Notes under the pieces: model-generated
Databases searched by the model: none
What the model was told of the DNA's origin: nothing
What the model saw: the letters and a program-made list of their open reading frames with translations, nothing else
Shown: one piece after another, positions 1 through 9,234 of the stretch
Layout of the letters: the number at the start of each line of letters is the position of its first letter
Position numbering within the stretch: position 1 is the first letter of the stretch
Translations under genes and position numbers: made by a program
DNA from: Methanoculleus sp. UBA303
Lineage (GTDB): Archaea > Halobacteriota > Methanomicrobia > Methanomicrobiales > Methanoculleaceae
DNA: 38,248 bases
Direction of reading: 5' to 3'
Assembly (NCBI GenBank): GCA_002501655.1
Contig: DANY01000044.1
Span: 1-38,248 of the forward strand

Positions 1-179
1 CTGACGCCGGTTTCCCGGGAGAAAGGGAGAGTGGGCCCGAATCCGGTTCTTCCCCGGGATCTCCCCGGTCTCTGCCTCGTGTCTTCAGCGTCCAGACTCA
101 ATTCCTACAGATTGCCATCCGCCTGTAACCCCCTCCGGGGGGTGGGGCAGTACGTGGGGATACCGGGGACAAGCTGTCT

Positions 180-297
180 CCCGGGAGGCAACCCCCCGGA
201 TAGTGTGAAAAAGATCAATACTTCTCCTCCGTTGAGAGTGCCGGTAATTGAGAATCGATGCACTAGGCAGGTAAAAATAGGTTGCCTCTCTCCCGGG
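180..297. repeat. long-range inverted repeat downstream of hisB
   Basis: CCCGGGAGGCAACC at 180-193 is matched on the opposite strand by 280-297, whose complement reads CCCGGGAGAGAGGCAACC. The two arms differ by a four-base AGAG insertion and are separated by about 86 bases. The first 297 bases hold no convincing gene. They also contain a short hairpin at 128-143 (ACCCCC, loop TCCG, GGGGGT). A role in 3' end formation or transcript stability is inference. Confidence 0.5.
270..281 (-). terminator. oligo-T terminator after hisB
   Basis: On the minus strand, about 20 bases after the hisB stop codon, the sequence reads CTATTTTTAC, with five T at 273-277. Archaeal RNA polymerase commonly stops at such T tracts. 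No further his gene follows within the window, which fits an operon end here. Confidence 0.45.
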
Positions 298-879
298 TCA
301 CAACGTGCCTTTGGTGCTCGGCACGTCGCTGATCGAGGGGTCGATCGCCACGGCCGCCCGTAGCGCCCGGGCGAACGCCTTGAACGCCGCCTCACAGATG
401 TGGTGGTCGTTCCTGCCTGTCACCGCGATGTGCGCGGTGAGCCCGGCGTTGGTGCAGAGGCTGTAGAAGAAGTGCTCGATGAGGTCGCCGGGGATGCCGC
501 CCGGTCCCGCCGGCGAGAAGGCCCCCTCGAAGACGAGGTATCCCCGGCCGCCCACATCGAGCGCCACCCGGGCGAGCGCCTCGTCCATCGGGACAGCGGC
601 GTCGGCGAACCGGGTGATCCCTCTCCCATCGCCGACCGCCTCCGCAAGGGCCGTCCCGAGGACGATACCGATATCCTCGATGGTGTGGTGGGCGTCCACC
701 GCGATGTCGCCGGCCGCCCGGACGGTGAGGTCCATACGGCCGTGCCGGGCAAACGACGTGAGCATGTGGTCGAAGAACGGTATCCCGGTCACGATGGTCC
801 CGGCCCCGGTGCCGTCGATGTCGAGGGAGAGGCTGATATCGGTCTCCCTTGTTGTGCGATGAACCTCACTCGTCCGCAT
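298..879 (-). CDS. hisB: imidazoleglycerol-phosphate dehydratase
   Basis: This enzyme dehydrates imidazole glycerol phosphate to imidazole acetol phosphate in cytoplasmic histidine synthesis. The 193-residue protein is the normal length for the single-function form. Conserved metal-binding signatures are visible: FFDHML near residue 35, DAHHTIED near residue 62 and [12 protein letters not shown] near residue 158. The frame is open further upstream, but the ATG at 879 begins [10 protein letters not shown], as in family members. It overlaps the end of hisA by 14 bases, so the two are probably translationally coupled. It is the last gene of the metK-hisG-hisA-hisB run. Confidence 0.96.
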   Translation of the reverse strand: MRTSEVHRTTRETDISLSLDIDGTGAGTIVTGIPFFDHMLTSFARHGRMDLTVRAAGDIAVDAHHTIEDIGIVLGTALAEAVGDGRGITRFADAAVPMDEALARVALDVGGRGYLVFEGAFSPAGPGGIPGDLIEHFFYSLCTNAGLTAHIAVTGRNDHHICEAAFKAFARALRAAVAIDPSISDVPSTKGTL

Positions 880-1585
880 GCGCCGCCTCCAGGACCTCTG
901 AGAGTCGCACCTTCCCGGCGTAAAGAGCCGATCCGAGAACTGCCCCGGTCGCCCCGGCTTCCCGGAGCGCCCTGACATCTTCGGCGCTCGATATACCCCC
1001 GGATATAACGACCGGGATCTTCACCCGGCGGAGGAGATCCGTCACCGGAGTAAGTGCGATCCCCTGCTGGAGTCCCTCAACGTCCACATTCGTGTAGAGG
1101 AGCGAGCCTGCGCCGAGGCTCTCGAACCGCTCTGCCCAGGAGAGGTAACCCCCTGCCGGGCGCTCCCACCCCTCGATCATCACCTCACCTCCCCGGGCAT
1201 CGATCCCCGCCATGACCCGCCCGCTCCCGAACTCGTCGGCAAGCGTCCGGATAGTCTCCGGTTCCCGGACGGCCAGGGTCGAGAGGATCACCCGGTCGAC
1301 GCCGGTATCGAGCCACCCTGCAGCGTCCTCGACGCTCCTGATACCGCCGCCAAGTTCGACAAAAGCGCTGGTCTCGCGTGTGAAGGCCCGGATCAGGTCG
1401 GCGTTCTTCTGCGCCCGGCCAAACGCCCCATCGAGGTTGACGATGTGGATGCCGTCCGCTCCCTCATCGAGCCACCGGCGCGCCCAGGCGGCCGGGTCCC
1501 CGTAGACCGTCGCCGCCTCCGGCCGCCCCTGCACGAGCTGCACGCACCGCCCGTCCAGGATATCGACTGCAGGATAGATCTCCAT
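866..1585 (-). CDS. hisA: phosphoribosylformimino-5-aminoimidazole carboxamide ribotide isomerase
   Basis: This is the TIM-barrel isomerase of histidine synthesis that opens the ribose ring of ProFAR to PRFAR. The 239-residue protein begins [20 protein letters not shown], with the catalytic Asp of strand 1, and carries HisA-type segments such as ELGGGIRS and the phosphate-binding VISGGISS. The frame continues upstream without resembling the family, so the ATG at 1585 was chosen. It lies 5 bases after the hisG stop, and its 3' end overlaps hisB. Confidence 0.96.
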   Translation of the reverse strand: MEIYPAVDILDGRCVQLVQGRPEAATVYGDPAAWARRWLDEGADGIHIVNLDGAFGRAQKNADLIRAFTRETSAFVELGGGIRSVEDAAGWLDTGVDRVILSTLAVREPETIRTLADEFGSGRVMAGIDARGGEVMIEGWERPAGGYLSWAERFESLGAGSLLYTNVDVEGLQQGIALTPVTDLLRRVKIPVVISGGISSAEDVRALREAGATGAVLGSALYAGKVRLSEVLEAAHADE

Positions 1586-1590
1586 GCTCT

Positions 1591-2484
1591 TCAGCGTATG
1601 ATCCGTTCGATAGGCATGACTAATATGTCTTTTGCGCCGGCCCGCTTTAACTGGTTGATCAACTGGTAGACCCGCTCCTCCTTCACGACAGCGTGAACGG
1701 CGACCAGGTTCTCGTCTGATGCCACGTCCATAACTGTCGGGCCGGAGAGGCCTGGCAGCACCTCTCTCACGTCTGCAAGAGCGCTCCGGTGGACGTTCAT
1801 CATCAGGTAACACTGTCCCTTCGCCCGGATGACGCTCTCGAGGGCAAGGATGATCTCGTCGATCTTCTCCCTCTTCGCCACAAGAGCGTCAGGGTTCGCC
1901 ACCAGGACCGTCGTCGAGGTGAGAACCTCGTCGATGACCCGGAGATGGTTCGTCCGCAGCGTCGTCCCCGAGGACGAGAGGTCGACGATGGCGTCGGCGA
2001 TACCGAGGTGCGGCGTCGCTTCGCACGCCCCTCCCACAGTCACGACCGTCACGGTGACACCGTGCTCCGCAAAGAACGAGCGGGTGATCGCCGGGAACTC
2101 AGTCGCCACCTTGGCCCCGTCGAGGTCGGTGACCGCCTTGATATCGGCCTCCTCCGGCACAGCGACGACGAGCGTCGCCTTACCGAGCTGCAGGTCCAGA
2201 ACCTGCTCGACCGCCGAGCCCCGCTCCATGACCATATCCCTCCCGGTAATGCCGAGGTCGGCAACGCCGCTCGCCACATACTCCGGTATATCGATCGGGC
2301 GGGCGAAGAGTATCTCCACGTTCGGGTCATGAGTCCGGGTGATGAGCCTCCGCTCTCCGCCGTCGACCAGGTGGAGGCCGCTTCTCTCGATCAACTCGTT
2401 GACGGGCTGGGCGATCCTGCCTTTATTCGGGATGGCAAGACGGACGAGCCCGGGTCCGTGCTGCCGGGATGATGGTTTGCTCAT
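1591..2484 (-). CDS. hisG: ATP phosphoribosyltransferase, long form
   Basis: HisG catalyses the committed step of histidine synthesis, joining PRPP and ATP. The 297-residue length fits the long form, which carries a C-terminal regulatory domain that binds histidine in characterised relatives. The N-terminal catalytic part includes RLAIPNKGR near residue 15 and [11 protein letters not shown] near residue 74. The pattern [12 protein letters not shown] near residue 168 is the PRPP/phosphate loop. The C-terminal 75 residues ([17 protein letters not shown] onward) match the ferredoxin-like regulatory fold. The gap to metK is 28 bases, so cotranscription with metK is likely. Confidence 0.95.
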   Translation of the reverse strand: MSKPSSRQHGPGLVRLAIPNKGRIAQPVNELIERSGLHLVDGGERRLITRTHDPNVEILFARPIDIPEYVASGVADLGITGRDMVMERGSAVEQVLDLQLGKATLVVAVPEEADIKAVTDLDGAKVATEFPAITRSFFAEHGVTVTVVTVGGACEATPHLGIADAIVDLSSSGTTLRTNHLRVIDEVLTSTTVLVANPDALVAKREKIDEIILALESVIRAKGQCYLMMNVHRSALADVREVLPGLSGPTVMDVASDENLVAVHAVVKEERVYQLINQLKRAGAKDILVMPIERIIR

Positions 2485-2512
2485 AGACTACGACAACTCC
2501 GAACCGGGAAGA

Positions 2513-3715
2513 TCAGAAGGTGGAGAGTTCTCCCCGGATGACCTTCTCGGTGATGGTGGTGGTCTTCTCCAGCCACCCGTCGATGATCGCCTCGACATCG
2601 GGTTTGACCGATTTCATGTCCACGCCCGGCTTCGTGAGGATCTGGGCGCTTGCTACATGGGGCTCATCGATCGGGTAGCCGATCTGGGAGAGGATGCGGA
2701 CGTACATCTCCTCGATGCCGTCGACCTCCGCGACACAGTCCTGTGCTATCTGCGTCGCGAGGAGGTTGTAGATCTTTCCTATGTGGTTGATCGGGTTCTT
2801 GCCGCTCGTCGCCTCCATGCTCATGGGGCGGTTCGGGGTGATCAGCCCGTTCGCACGGTTGCCGCGACCGACGGACCCGTCGTCACCCATCTCGGCCGAG
2901 GTGCCCGAGACCGTCAGGAAGACGCTGCCCGCCTCGAGGTCGTCGGCGGTGTTGATGGCAACGTTGATCTTCCTGGTCGTGAACTGCTTTGCGACGAGAG
3001 TTATCTGCTCTGCCAGAACGTTCTTCTGCTCGACGTACTCAGCGATGCCCGAGCAGTAGCGGTCCACAAACGCCATGGCGACAGTGAGGGTAACGGCGTC
3101 GCCGTCACGCATGCACATAATCTTGCAGTCCTGACCGATGACGGGATACTTCGGGCGGAGTGTATCATCGATGAACGCGGCAACGCCCCTGACGATACTC
3201 TCTGCCTCACTGAACGGCGCGTGCCCGACACCGAACGAGGTGTCGTTCGCCCGTGGAACCTTCCCCTCACAGGACCGGAAGACGTCCTGCAGATCGGTCG
3301 ACCCGTTCCCCATCCGGCAGTCGACGATGACGTCGCGCTCCATGTTGATGAGGGGGAGGATCTTCCTGATGTAATCCCGTGCCGCCTCGACGGCGATCGC
3401 GTCTGCGGGGATGTTCACGCCGTTGAAGGTCTTCGTGGCCCGGCCCGATATGAGGAAGTAGATCGGCTTTGTGATCCGGCCGCCGCCGAACTTCGGGATC
3501 GACTCCCCGGCCACGACCTCGCCCTGGTCGGTGTTGTGGTGCAGGACGCTGCCGCACTCCTCCAGGTATGACCTGCTGAGCGCCCGGCTTATCGACTCCG
3601 CGATACCGTCCGCCAGGCTGTCCGGGTGCCCGAGACACTTGCGCTCCACCAGTTCTATCCGCTGCTTCTCGATCGGGATCTGGTCAAGCCCTTCTACGCT
3701 GATGTTCCTGGTCAT
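2513..3715 (-). CDS. metK: archaeal S-adenosylmethionine synthetase
   Basis: This enzyme makes S-adenosylmethionine from methionine and ATP, the methyl donor for tRNA, corrinoid and other methylations. It belongs to the archaeal MAT family, which differs strongly in sequence from bacterial MetK. Recognisable blocks are [18 protein letters not shown] near residue 25, [14 protein letters not shown] near residue 60, and GNGSTDL. The 400-residue length is typical. An in-frame GTG lies three codons upstream at 3724, but GGTGG placed five bases before the ATG at 3715 makes that ATG the better start. Confidence 0.95.
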   Translation of the reverse strand: MTRNISVEGLDQIPIEKQRIELVERKCLGHPDSLADGIAESISRALSRSYLEECGSVLHHNTDQGEVVAGESIPKFGGGRITKPIYFLISGRATKTFNGVNIPADAIAVEAARDYIRKILPLINMERDVIVDCRMGNGSTDLQDVFRSCEGKVPRANDTSFGVGHAPFSEAESIVRGVAAFIDDTLRPKYPVIGQDCKIMCMRDGDAVTLTVAMAFVDRYCSGIAEYVEQKNVLAEQITLVAKQFTTRKINVAINTADDLEAGSVFLTVSGTSAEMGDDGSVGRGNRANGLITPNRPMSMEATSGKNPINHIGKIYNLLATQIAQDCVAEVDGIEEMYVRILSQIGYPIDEPHVASAQILTKPGVDMKSVKPDVEAIIDGWLEKTTTITEKVIRGELSTF

Positions 3716-3759
3716 CAAATCCACCGTAGTTCTAAAGTATGATTAAAGAAATGATTGCA

Positions 3760-3769
3760 ACTCATATAA
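3760..3769 (-). promoter_or_regulatory. metK: possible TATA box for metK-his
   Basis: The 60-base gap between dacZ and metK contains GGTTATATGA on the minus strand, about 45 bases ahead of the metK ATG. It is the only break in the otherwise overlapping gene run above, so a new transcript could start here. This is a by-eye assignment. Confidence 0.3.
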
Positions 3770-3775
3770 CCATTT

Positions 3776-4588
3776 CTAACCGTCACTCCGGATACGGATG
3801 TCGGAACGGATGCCGATTTTGCAGTTGCCATCCCTGAAGATGCGCACCATGCCCCCACTCTCGGAGACCGTGATGCCGATGGCCGGGATCTCGTGTGTAA
3901 TAGACGCAGTTGCGCGATGCCTTCCCCCGAGACCGCTCGGAAGGGCGATGCCCCGCCCGGTGACGTCCAGGTAGCGCCCCGCCGACCGCACCTCGCCGGT
4001 CTTGTCGATGACGAAGACGCCGTCGAGCTGGGCGAACTCTTTGACGCTCTCCCAGTTGTCCTTGTTCTTGATGTCCCGCAGCGCGGCAGGCTGCCCCTGG
4101 TAGGGGTTGAGGATCGCCTGGTGGGAGTGTTTGAAGACCTCTTCCGGGTCTCCGATGATAAAGGCGGTCCCGATGGCCCTTCCTTCCCTCCCTTCAACCG
4201 CGATCTCGAGGGCGAGCGTCAGGGCCGCGTGGAGCACCTCACGGGGGACGATGTCGGAGAAGTCCTTGAGGTTGATGAAGTTCTTCCCCTCCTCGATATC
4301 GTATATGATGACCGCGTAGGGAAAGACACCGACGACGAGGCCGTTCTCCAGGTTCCGCCGGAGGTAGAGGTGGACTGCGGCATCCAGCATATGCCGCTCG
4401 CTCACCTCCAGGATGTCGTGCATGGTGAGGTCCTTTAAGACATCGAGCTGCAGTTCCTGCACCCGTATGATCGGGACGTCGGGCGTGCCCGGGGGGACCG
4501 GGGTCGGATCGACGAACGAGACGACTGCCCGTGCGCCGATCTTTGCCGCCACCTCGCAGGCGGTAGCAAGCATCAGGTCGCCGTTCAT
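3776..4588 (-). CDS. dacZ: diadenylate cyclase (DisA_N domain), c-di-AMP synthase
   Basis: The protein is predicted to condense two ATP into cyclic di-AMP, which in studied archaea affects osmotic and potassium balance. The 270 residues match the length of archaeal DacZ. The C-terminal half carries the DAC domain: DGVFVIDKTGEV at residues 189-200 (Asp-Gly pair of the active site) and GGRHRATASIT at 221-231 (the RHR signature). The first 125 residues form an archaeal N-terminal domain. Its ATG overlaps the sucD stop in an ATGA, so it is translated as the tail of the TCA-enzyme operon. The symbol follows the haloarchaeal homologue. Confidence 0.9.
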   Translation of the reverse strand: MNGDLMLATACEVAAKIGARAVVSFVDPTPVPPGTPDVPIIRVQELQLDVLKDLTMHDILEVSERHMLDAAVHLYLRRNLENGLVVGVFPYAVIIYDIEEGKNFINLKDFSDIVPREVLHAALTLALEIAVEGREGRAIGTAFIIGDPEEVFKHSHQAILNPYQGQPAALRDIKNKDNWESVKEFAQLDGVFVIDKTGEVRSAGRYLDVTGRGIALPSGLGGRHRATASITHEIPAIGITVSESGGMVRIFRDGNCKIGIRSDIRIRSDG

Positions 4589-5451
4589 AGCATACTCCGG
4601 ATCAGTCCCGGTATCTCTGAGGGCCGGGAGGCGACCGGGATCCCGAGGGCAGCAAGGCGCCGCACCTTGGAGCGTGCGTCGCCCTCGCCGCCCTCGATGA
4701 TCGCCCCTGCGTGACCCATCCGCTTCTCGGGCGGGGCACTTACGCCGGCGATGTAGGAGACGACCGGGAGGCTGGTCGACCGGACCCCCTCTTCTTCGAG
4801 GTTGCCCCCCACCTCACCGATGACGACGACAGCCTTCGTCTGCGGGTCATCCTCGAACCGCGCGAGCACATCCACGAACGTCTGGCCGATCACCGGGTCG
4901 CCGCCGATACCGACGACCGTGCTCTGGCCGATGCCGGCACGGGTGAGTTCGTCGACAACCTCGTAGGTGAGGGTGCCGCTCCGGGAGACGACGCCGACGT
5001 TCCCCCGGGTGGCGAGGTGGGCCGGCATGATACCGAGTTTGCACTCCCCCGGCGAGAGGAGCCCCGGACAGTTCGGGCCAATGACCGTGCAGTCGTGGAG
5101 TTTCGCGTAGGCGACTGCCGACATGACGTCATGGACCGGTATATGTTCGGTGATGACGACGGCGAGATCGATCCCGGCATGCGCCGCCTCCATGACCGAG
5201 TCGCACGCGTGCGCGGCCGGGACGAAGACGACGCTCGCGGTCGCGTCATGCTCCCGGAGCGCCTCCCGCACCGTATTGTAGACCGGGACGCCGTGGACTT
5301 CCTGTCCGCCTTTGCCGGGCGCAACCCCGGCGACGACGCCCCGGCCGCCGACCTCGCGCGCGTAGTCGTTCATCAGTTCAGTGTGGAACCTGCCCTGCCT
5401 GCCGGTTATGTTCTGGACGATCACTCCGAGGTTTCTGTCCCCGTAGATCAT
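4585..5451 (-). CDS. sucD: succinyl-CoA ligase, alpha subunit
   Basis: The alpha subunit of succinyl-CoA synthetase binds CoA and carries the phosphohistidine that links nucleotide triphosphate hydrolysis to thioester formation. The 288-residue protein starts [20 protein letters not shown] and includes the CoA/phosphate segments [19 protein letters not shown] and [11 protein letters not shown]. The catalytic His lies in [13 protein letters not shown] near the C-terminus. The ATG at 5451 overlaps the sucC stop as ATGA; the longer upstream frame does not resemble the family. Together with SucC and Kor it interconverts succinate and 2-oxoglutarate. Confidence 0.95.
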   Translation of the reverse strand: MIYGDRNLGVIVQNITGRQGRFHTELMNDYAREVGGRGVVAGVAPGKGGQEVHGVPVYNTVREALREHDATASVVFVPAAHACDSVMEAAHAGIDLAVVITEHIPVHDVMSAVAYAKLHDCTVIGPNCPGLLSPGECKLGIMPAHLATRGNVGVVSRSGTLTYEVVDELTRAGIGQSTVVGIGGDPVIGQTFVDVLARFEDDPQTKAVVVIGEVGGNLEEEGVRSTSLPVVSYIAGVSAPPEKRMGHAGAIIEGGEGDARSKVRRLAALGIPVASRPSEIPGLIRSML

Positions 5452-6533
5452 AGTGCGACCTCCATAGCCGCCCTGACGGCCGCATCCATGCTCTCGAGCA
5501 TACGGTAGCCGTGTTCGGCGAGAAGCCGCCGCCCTTCCTCCTCGTTCGTCCCGGCCATCCGGACGATGACCGTCGGTGCGACACCGGCGGCGATGATCCC
5601 CTTTGCCACCTCGTCGCACCGGGTGATGCCCCCGAGGAGGTTGACCACGATCACCTCTACCTCGGGCATGCTTGCGACGAGCCGGACGGCGTGGACCACG
5701 CGTTCCTGGTCGGCGCCGCCGCCGACGTCGAGGAAGTTCGCCGCCCTTCCTTTGTAGTACTCGATGAGATCGAGCGTTGACATCGTGAGCCCGGCGCCGT
5801 TCCCGATGACGCCGATGCTCCCGTCTAACTCGACGTAGGAGAAGCCGTGCTTCTCGGCCTCACGCTCGCGCTCCGAGAGGTCGCGGTTGACCGCTATCCC
5901 CTGGCGAGCGAGGGCGTTATCGTCGACGATGAGCTTCGCGTCCGCCGCATAGACCCCCTGCGGCGTCGTCACGAGCGGGTTTATCTCCGCGAGCATGGCG
6001 TCCTTCTCCTGGAATACGCGGTAGAGGCTGTTGATCACGGGGCCGAGTTCCTTCGGGGCGCCGCCGAGGAGTTCCCGCATGAGGAACGGCGGGATGTCCC
6101 GGAGGAGCGGTGATACGACGACCCTCCTCACGGCGGACTCGTCGGCCAACGCCGCGTTCTCGATCTCCACACCGCCGGCATCGGCAAAGAGGATCACCGG
6201 CTGCCTGCTCGACCGGTCGACGGCGATGCTGACGTAGTACTCGTGCTCGATCGCCAGACGTTCCTCGACGAGGATCTCCCTGACCGGGACCCCCTTGATC
6301 TCCCGGGAGAAGAGGTCCCGGGCGGTCCGGACTGCCGTCGCGTCATCGGCGAAGAGGACGCCGCCGGCCTTCCCCCGGCCGCCGACGTCCACCTGCGCCT
6401 TCAGCACCACGGCATCGCCGAGTTCCGGCAGGTGCGCCGTAACCTCTTCCGGTGCCCGTACAAGAACTCCCTTCGGGACCGGAATGCCGTACTTCGAAAA
6501 GATCTCTTTTGCTTCGTATTCCAGTAGTTTCAT
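5448..6533 (-). CDS. sucC: succinyl-CoA ligase (ADP-forming), beta subunit
   Basis: This is the ATP-grasp subunit that binds the nucleotide and partners SucD. The 361-residue protein begins MKLLEYEAKEIFSKYGIPVP, the standard SucC opening. It carries VVLKAQVDVGGRGKAGG (ATP-grasp), AEINPLV (metal/nucleotide site) and a C-terminal flavodoxin-like region with FLDVGGGA and NLLGGITRCDEVA. It overlaps korC upstream and sucD downstream by ATGA junctions, so the subunits are probably made in fixed ratio. Confidence 0.95.
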   Translation of the reverse strand: MKLLEYEAKEIFSKYGIPVPKGVLVRAPEEVTAHLPELGDAVVLKAQVDVGGRGKAGGVLFADDATAVRTARDLFSREIKGVPVREILVEERLAIEHEYYVSIAVDRSSRQPVILFADAGGVEIENAALADESAVRRVVVSPLLRDIPPFLMRELLGGAPKELGPVINSLYRVFQEKDAMLAEINPLVTTPQGVYAADAKLIVDDNALARQGIAVNRDLSEREREAEKHGFSYVELDGSIGVIGNGAGLTMSTLDLIEYYKGRAANFLDVGGGADQERVVHAVRLVASMPEVEVIVVNLLGGITRCDEVAKGIIAAGVAPTVIVRMAGTNEEEGRRLLAEHGYRMLESMDAAVRAAMEVAL

Positions 6534-7069
6534 AGATTACACGCTCGTTCTCCGAGTTCGAATCCCCGTTTCAGTGCCCTGAGGTTCAGATCCTCAGTGC
6601 CTCTGGGCACGCTGTCGAGCACCGCACGCTCGATCGCCTCCCTGCTCACGATCCCGGTTGCGGCCACGAGGGCGCCGATCATGACGATGTTTGCCACGAT
6701 CTCCCGGCCGAGGTTCTCTTTTGCCTCCGCCGTCGCCGGGACCTCGTGGTGACGGCAGGCCGGGCGGGACCGGACCAGGTCCGCATCAAGGACCATGACT
6801 GCGTCCGGTCGGGCCCTGACCCCGTACTTCTCAAACCCCTGCTGGGACATGATGACGTAGATGTCGGGGTCGGCCACCTCGGGGTAGAGGATCGGCGCAT
6901 CGTCGATCACCACCTGCCCCATCGAGGCCCCGCCCCGGGCCTCCGGGCCATAGACCTGCGTCTGGACGGCGTATTTGTCGTCGTAGAGCGCCGCCGCCCG
7001 CCCGAGGATGACCGCGGAGAGGATGATCCCCTGTCCGCCGTAGCCCGAGAACCTGACTTCGTGCCTCAT
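6530..7069 (-). CDS. korC: 2-oxoglutarate:ferredoxin oxidoreductase, gamma subunit
   Basis: This is the gamma subunit of the four-subunit KorABCD complex, which reductively carboxylates succinyl-CoA or oxidises 2-oxoglutarate using ferredoxin. The 179-residue protein opens with MRHEVRFSGYGGQGI, the family's nucleotide/CoA-site loop, followed by QTQVYGPEARGGAS. The ATG at 7069 was chosen because the frame upstream of it is low-complexity read-through antisense to nothing conserved, and it overlaps the korB stop as ATGA. Confidence 0.94.
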   Translation of the reverse strand: MRHEVRFSGYGGQGIILSAVILGRAAALYDDKYAVQTQVYGPEARGGASMGQVVIDDAPILYPEVADPDIYVIMSQQGFEKYGVRARPDAVMVLDADLVRSRPACRHHEVPATAEAKENLGREIVANIVMIGALVAATGIVSREAIERAVLDSVPRGTEDLNLRALKRGFELGERACNL

Positions 7070-7854
7070 TGCTTCACCCCCATCGCCGGCCGGTTCCGCC
7101 GGACCAGTTCCCCGACGGTGAAGGTGCCCTCCGGGATCGGCCTTCCTTCCCTCGCCAGACGGTCGCGCTTCTCGACAAGCATCGCGTGGCTCCGGAGGTG
7201 CTCGATCATGGCCGGGACGCTCCGGAGTTTGTTGTGGCGGCCGTAGTTCGTCGGGCACTGGGTCCGCACTTCGATGAAGGCGAGCCCCGGCGTCTGCATT
7301 CCGGTCGTGACGGCCCTGGTGAGTTCCTTGACGTGGTAGGACGTCCAGCGGGCGACGTAGTTTGCGCCCGCGGCAACGGCGAGTTCCGCGAGGTCGAAGG
7401 CCGGTTCGCTCGCCCCGTAAGGCGTCGTCGTCGATATGGCCCCAAGCGGGGTGGTCGGGCTCCCCTGCCCGCCGGTCATGCCGTAGATCTGGTTGTTCAT
7501 GCAGACGACGGTCATGTCCACGTTCCGGCGGCAGGCGTGAATGAAGTGGTTCCCGCCGATGGCGGCAAGGTCACCGTCGCCCGTGAAGACGACGACGTTT
7601 AGGTCCGGCTTTGCCATCTTCACCCCGGTGGCGAACGCGAGCGCACGCCCGTGGGTGGTGTGGAGCGAGTCAGCGAGGATGTAGCCGGGGGCGCGGGAGG
7701 AGCACCCTATACCGGATATGAAGGCCGTCTCGCTCCGCTCCCAGCCCATCTCCTCCACCGCCGCGAGGGTGCAGTTGAGGACCGTCCCGTTACCGCACCC
7801 GGTGCAGTATATGTGGGGCAGGCGGTCCTCACGGAACCAGTCGGGCGCGATCAT
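7066..7854 (-). CDS. korB: 2-oxoglutarate:ferredoxin oxidoreductase, beta subunit (TPP-binding)
   Basis: The beta subunit binds thiamine diphosphate and contributes Cys residues for an iron-sulfur cluster. The 262-residue protein shows YCTGCGNGTVLN near residue 16, SGIGCSSRAPGY near residue 48, and the TPP/magnesium motif GDGDLAAIGGNH near residue 93 followed by NNQIYGMTGGQ. Overlap with korA and korC places it inside one translated block. The position of the motifs and its pairing with KorA favour 2-oxoglutarate rather than pyruvate as substrate. Confidence 0.95.
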   Translation of the reverse strand: MIAPDWFREDRLPHIYCTGCGNGTVLNCTLAAVEEMGWERSETAFISGIGCSSRAPGYILADSLHTTHGRALAFATGVKMAKPDLNVVVFTGDGDLAAIGGNHFIHACRRNVDMTVVCMNNQIYGMTGGQGSPTTPLGAISTTTPYGASEPAFDLAELAVAAGANYVARWTSYHVKELTRAVTTGMQTPGLAFIEVRTQCPTNYGRHNKLRSVPAMIEHLRSHAMLVEKRDRLAREGRPIPEGTFTVGELVRRNRPAMGVKQ

Positions 7855-8951
7855 CGGTGCGCCTCCAGGGCCCGCACGAGTTCGGCAGGGGTGTGGAGTT
7901 CTCCCCCGATCTTTTCGAGGGGGATGACCGGCTGGTCGACGTGGCGCTGGACCTCCCGCACCATCTGGCCCATGTTCAGTTCCGGCATCAGGAAGACCTT
8001 CGCGTTGCCGAATTCCTGCAGGGCAAACTCCGGGAACGGCCAGACGACCCGAAGGCGCAGGTGCCCGATCGAGTCGTCGGGGCGGTCGCGCATAACCTGC
8101 TCGACCGTCCGGGACGGCGGGCCGTAGGTGACGAAGACCGTCTCGGCGTCGGGGTTTGTGACCTCGTAATCGGCGATATCACGGCGTGCCGACTCGACCT
8201 TGGCGACCAGCCGCCGCACCAGCCGGTCGTGCGCACCGGGGTCGGTCGTGTCCGGGTAGCCCCGCTCGTCATGGGTGAGGCCGGTCACGTGGACCGACCG
8301 GCCCAGGCCAAAGGGCGCGAAACCCGGAACACCGTCGTTGCCAGCCTCGAAAGGAAGGCATCCTTCTGCGAGCGGCCGGCGGGAGGTGACATCGACCGCG
8401 TCCGGGATGGTCACCCGCTCTCGCATGTGGCCGACGATCTCATCGGCCATCAGGAACGTGGGAACCCTGAACCGGTCCGCAAGGTCGAACGCCTTCACCG
8501 TCAGGTCGAACATCTCCTGGACGGAGTTCGGGGTGAGCGCGATGATGCTGTAGTCGCCATGCGACCCGAACCGGCACTGGAGCATGTCGCCCTGCGCCGC
8601 CCGCGTCGGCTGGCCGGTGCTCGGGCCGCCCCGCTGGACGTTGACGATGACGCACGGCGTCTCGGTCATGGCCGCATAGCCGATGTTCTCCATCATCAGC
8701 GAGAACCCCGGGCCGCTTGTCGCGGTCATGGCCCGGGCTCCAGTCCAGGCGGCGCCTATCACCGCGGCGATGCTCGCGAGTTCGTCTTCCATGGATATGA
8801 AGACCCCTCCCATCTTCGGGAGTCTCCGGGCCATGGTCTCGGCGATCTCGGTCGACGGCGTGATCGGGTAGCCGCCGAAGAACCGACACCCGGCGGCGAG
8901 CGCGCCCTCTGCACAGGCGGCGTTTCCTTGCATAAACTCAACTCTGCTCAA
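7851..8951 (-). CDS. korA: 2-oxoglutarate:ferredoxin oxidoreductase, alpha subunit
   Basis: The alpha subunit forms half of the active site of the oxidoreductase. The 366-residue protein has FFGGYPITPSTEIAE near residue 24, the segment TATSGPGFSLMMENIGYA near residue 77, and VQRGGPSTGQPTRAAQGD near residue 102, all typical of KorA. The C-terminal domain (ETVFVTYGPPSRTVEQ) is the transketolase C-terminal type. It overlaps korD by four bases. In methanogens lacking isocitrate-side TCA enzymes this complex is the route to 2-oxoglutarate for glutamate synthesis. Confidence 0.95.
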   Translation of the reverse strand: MSRVEFMQGNAACAEGALAAGCRFFGGYPITPSTEIAETMARRLPKMGGVFISMEDELASIAAVIGAAWTGARAMTATSGPGFSLMMENIGYAAMTETPCVIVNVQRGGPSTGQPTRAAQGDMLQCRFGSHGDYSIIALTPNSVQEMFDLTVKAFDLADRFRVPTFLMADEIVGHMRERVTIPDAVDVTSRRPLAEGCLPFEAGNDGVPGFAPFGLGRSVHVTGLTHDERGYPDTTDPGAHDRLVRRLVAKVESARRDIADYEVTNPDAETVFVTYGPPSRTVEQVMRDRPDDSIGHLRLRVVWPFPEFALQEFGNAKVFLMPELNMGQMVREVQRHVDQPVIPLEKIGGELHTPAELVRALEAHR

Positions 8952-9220
8952 AACTCCACCTCCACCCGATGAGGCTCAAACGGCCTCTCCTCGACCCAGG
9001 CGATCGCCTGGTCGGGGCAGATCATGTGGCAGACCCCGCAGAGCATCCGCCCATAGAGGGCTTGCAGCCTGCAGTTCGTGCACCGTTCGGGGCGGTCGAG
9101 GACCGGGGAGACGACCCCCCGGCTGTTGAGTTCCGTCCCTTCCCGAAATATCCCATAGGGGCAGACCAGCACGCAGAGGTTGCACCCTTTGCAGCGGCTT
9201 TCATCGATGACGAGTTTCAT
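8948..9220 (-). CDS. korD: 2-oxoglutarate:ferredoxin oxidoreductase, delta subunit (ferredoxin-like)
   Basis: This small subunit carries the [4Fe-4S] clusters that pass electrons to or from ferredoxin. The 90-residue protein starts MKLVIDESRCKGCNLC. The first cluster motif is canonical: Cys10, 13, 16 and 20, with Pro21. The second is odd: CTNC at residues 47-50 is followed by ten residues before CGVCHMICP (Cys61, 64 and 68), giving five candidate ligands and an insertion. The ATG at 9220 is preferred; the longer frame adds unrelated residues. It lies 14 bases after the fumarase beta stop. Confidence 0.92.
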   Translation of the reverse strand: MKLVIDESRCKGCNLCVLVCPYGIFREGTELNSRGVVSPVLDRPERCTNCRLQALYGRMLCGVCHMICPDQAIAWVEERPFEPHRVEVEF

Positions 9221-9234
9221 GAGACGGTATCCTA

